Shown piece after piece: positions 63,600 to 64,000 of a stretch of DNA of 64,000 nt. The notes under the pieces are model-generated. The model ran no database searches. It saw only the letters and a list, made by a program, of their open reading frames with translations, and was not told the DNA's origin. How positions within the stretch are numbered: the first letter of the stretch is position 1; every line of letters begins with the position of its first letter. This DNA comes from Roseivivax halotolerans (GTDB lineage Bacteria > Pseudomonadota > Alphaproteobacteria > Rhodobacterales > Rhodobacteraceae): positions 56,759-120,758 of the forward strand of contig NZ_FOXV01000011.1 of the NCBI RefSeq assembly GCF_900115815.1, read 5' to 3'. The position numbers and the translations under genes were made by a program.

Positions 63600-64000
63600 A
63601 TGACCGACGACAGAATGACGCTGATCGAGCTGGTTGAGAAGCAGGCTGACGGCGACCTCGTCCGCGAGATGCTGGCCTTCGCGGCCGAGCGGATCATGGA
63701 AGCGGAGGTGGAAGAGCGAACCGGCGCCGCGAAGGGCGCACGTTCGCCCCTGGGGGAGGTTCAGCGGAACGGCTACCGGGACCGGGACTGGGACACCCGT
63801 GCCGGGCGGATCGCGCTGGAGATCCCGAAACTGAGAAAAGGGAGCTACCTGCCCAGCTTCCTGGAGCCGCGCCGCACAGCCGAGAAGGCGCTCGTGGCGG
63901 TGATTCAGGAGGCCTACGTCCAAGGTGTTTCCACGCGCTCCGTGGACGATCTGGTGAAGGCCATGGGCGCGGGCGGCATGTCGAAGAGCCAGGTCAGTCG
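63600..64000 (+). CDS. IS256/Mutator-family transposase, N-terminal part
   Basis: 133 codons are visible from the ATG at 63600 (GGAG 7 nt upstream), open to the window edge. [46 protein letters not shown] and the segment from [10 protein letters not shown] to [11 protein letters not shown] are characteristic of the family's N-terminal DNA-binding region. The DDE catalytic domain is beyond the edge, so its integrity is unknown. Confidence 0.9.
   Translation, partial: MTDDRMTLIELVEKQADGDLVREMLAFAAERIMEAEVEERTGAAKGARSPLGEVQRNGYRDRDWDTRAGRIALEIPKLRKGSYLPSFLEPRRTAEKALVAVIQEAYVQGVSTRSVDDLVKAMGAGGMSKSQVS

Larger units (their letters stand above)
63421..64000 (+). mobile_element. IS256-family insertion sequence, left part
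   Basis: The homology break in the SNase-like gene, the terminal-looking GACTCAGGGGTAGTGTCCC at 63421 and the transposase start at 63600 define the left end. The right end is outside the window, so neither the terminal repeats nor the target duplication can be confirmed. Confidence 0.7.

Noticed and set aside
63285..63923. A 212-codon open frame on the minus strand
   Set aside because: Only the last 45 codons resemble a protein family (SNase-like); the rest is antisense to the IS256 end and transposase gene.

Overview
The window reads as chromosome of a high-GC alphaproteobacterium, most likely Rhodobacteraceae (roseobacter group). The pointers are GC-rich coding sequence, a complete glpR / glpD-S-T-P-Q-U-V glycerol locus of the rhizobial/roseobacter type, a Hint-domain protein and a short RTX protein typical of that family, several periplasmic-binding-protein sugar importers and a pobA/pobR pair. 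No rRNA, tRNA or CRISPR array was recognised. All family calls were made by eye, without database searches.

1-9.9 kb: an acyl-CoA catabolic operon on the minus strand. It encodes an acyl-CoA dehydrogenase, a hotdog thioesterase, an OB-fold (DUF35) protein, a thiolase-like protein without the nucleophilic Cys, an NDP-forming acyl-CoA synthetase, a MaoC hydratase, an enoyl-CoA isomerase/hydratase and a truncated membrane protein. Five of the junctions are 4-bp overlaps. An IclR regulator, an SDR and a flavin-reductase-like protein diverge from it. The gene set resembles a dehydrogenate / hydrate / retro-aldol module acting on an unknown substrate. 10-13.6 kb: glycerate 2-kinase, then a pobR-like AraC regulator divergent from pobA.

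13.6-28.4 kb: two divergent operons share the intergenic region 21465-21696. The minus-strand arm encodes a ribose-type ABC importer (SBP, two permeases, double ATPase), an SDR, a beta-hydroxyacid dehydrogenase, a ThuA-like protein and an FAH-family hydrolase. The plus-strand arm encodes a regulator, an SDR, an M24-fold protein, two more SDRs and an FMN-dependent L-lactate dehydrogenase. A 2-keto-3-deoxyfuconate-dehydrogenase-like SDR, an FAH hydrolase and lactate dehydrogenase together suggest non-phosphorylative breakdown of a 6-deoxy sugar to pyruvate and lactate. The regulator is the most unusual protein here: a winged helix fused to a cytoplasmic MalE-like solute-binding domain, with a perfect 19-bp palindrome upstream of its gene.

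28.5-34.4 kb: an RND efflux adaptor and pump, then a membrane-anchored spermidine-synthase-like protein. 34.4-43.1 kb: the glycerol regulon. Its two ATPases have complementary defects, so only one composite ATP site should be canonical. 43.2-50.1 kb: a second ribose-type ABC importer with an oxidoreductase and a sugar isomerase, divergent from a LacI regulator. 50.3-58.3 kb: single genes, namely an orphan betaine-type SBP, a Hint protein, an AI-2E-type transporter, a PCu(A)C-like secreted protein behind a cobalamin riboswitch, a cold-shock protein, a GAF histidine kinase and a glycosyltransferase.

58.6-64.0 kb: a visibly more AT-rich accessory segment with a decayed IS6 transposase, a tyrosine recombinase, an RTX-repeat protein, a proline-rich secreted protein, and an IS256-family element that interrupts an SNase-like nuclease gene at the right edge.
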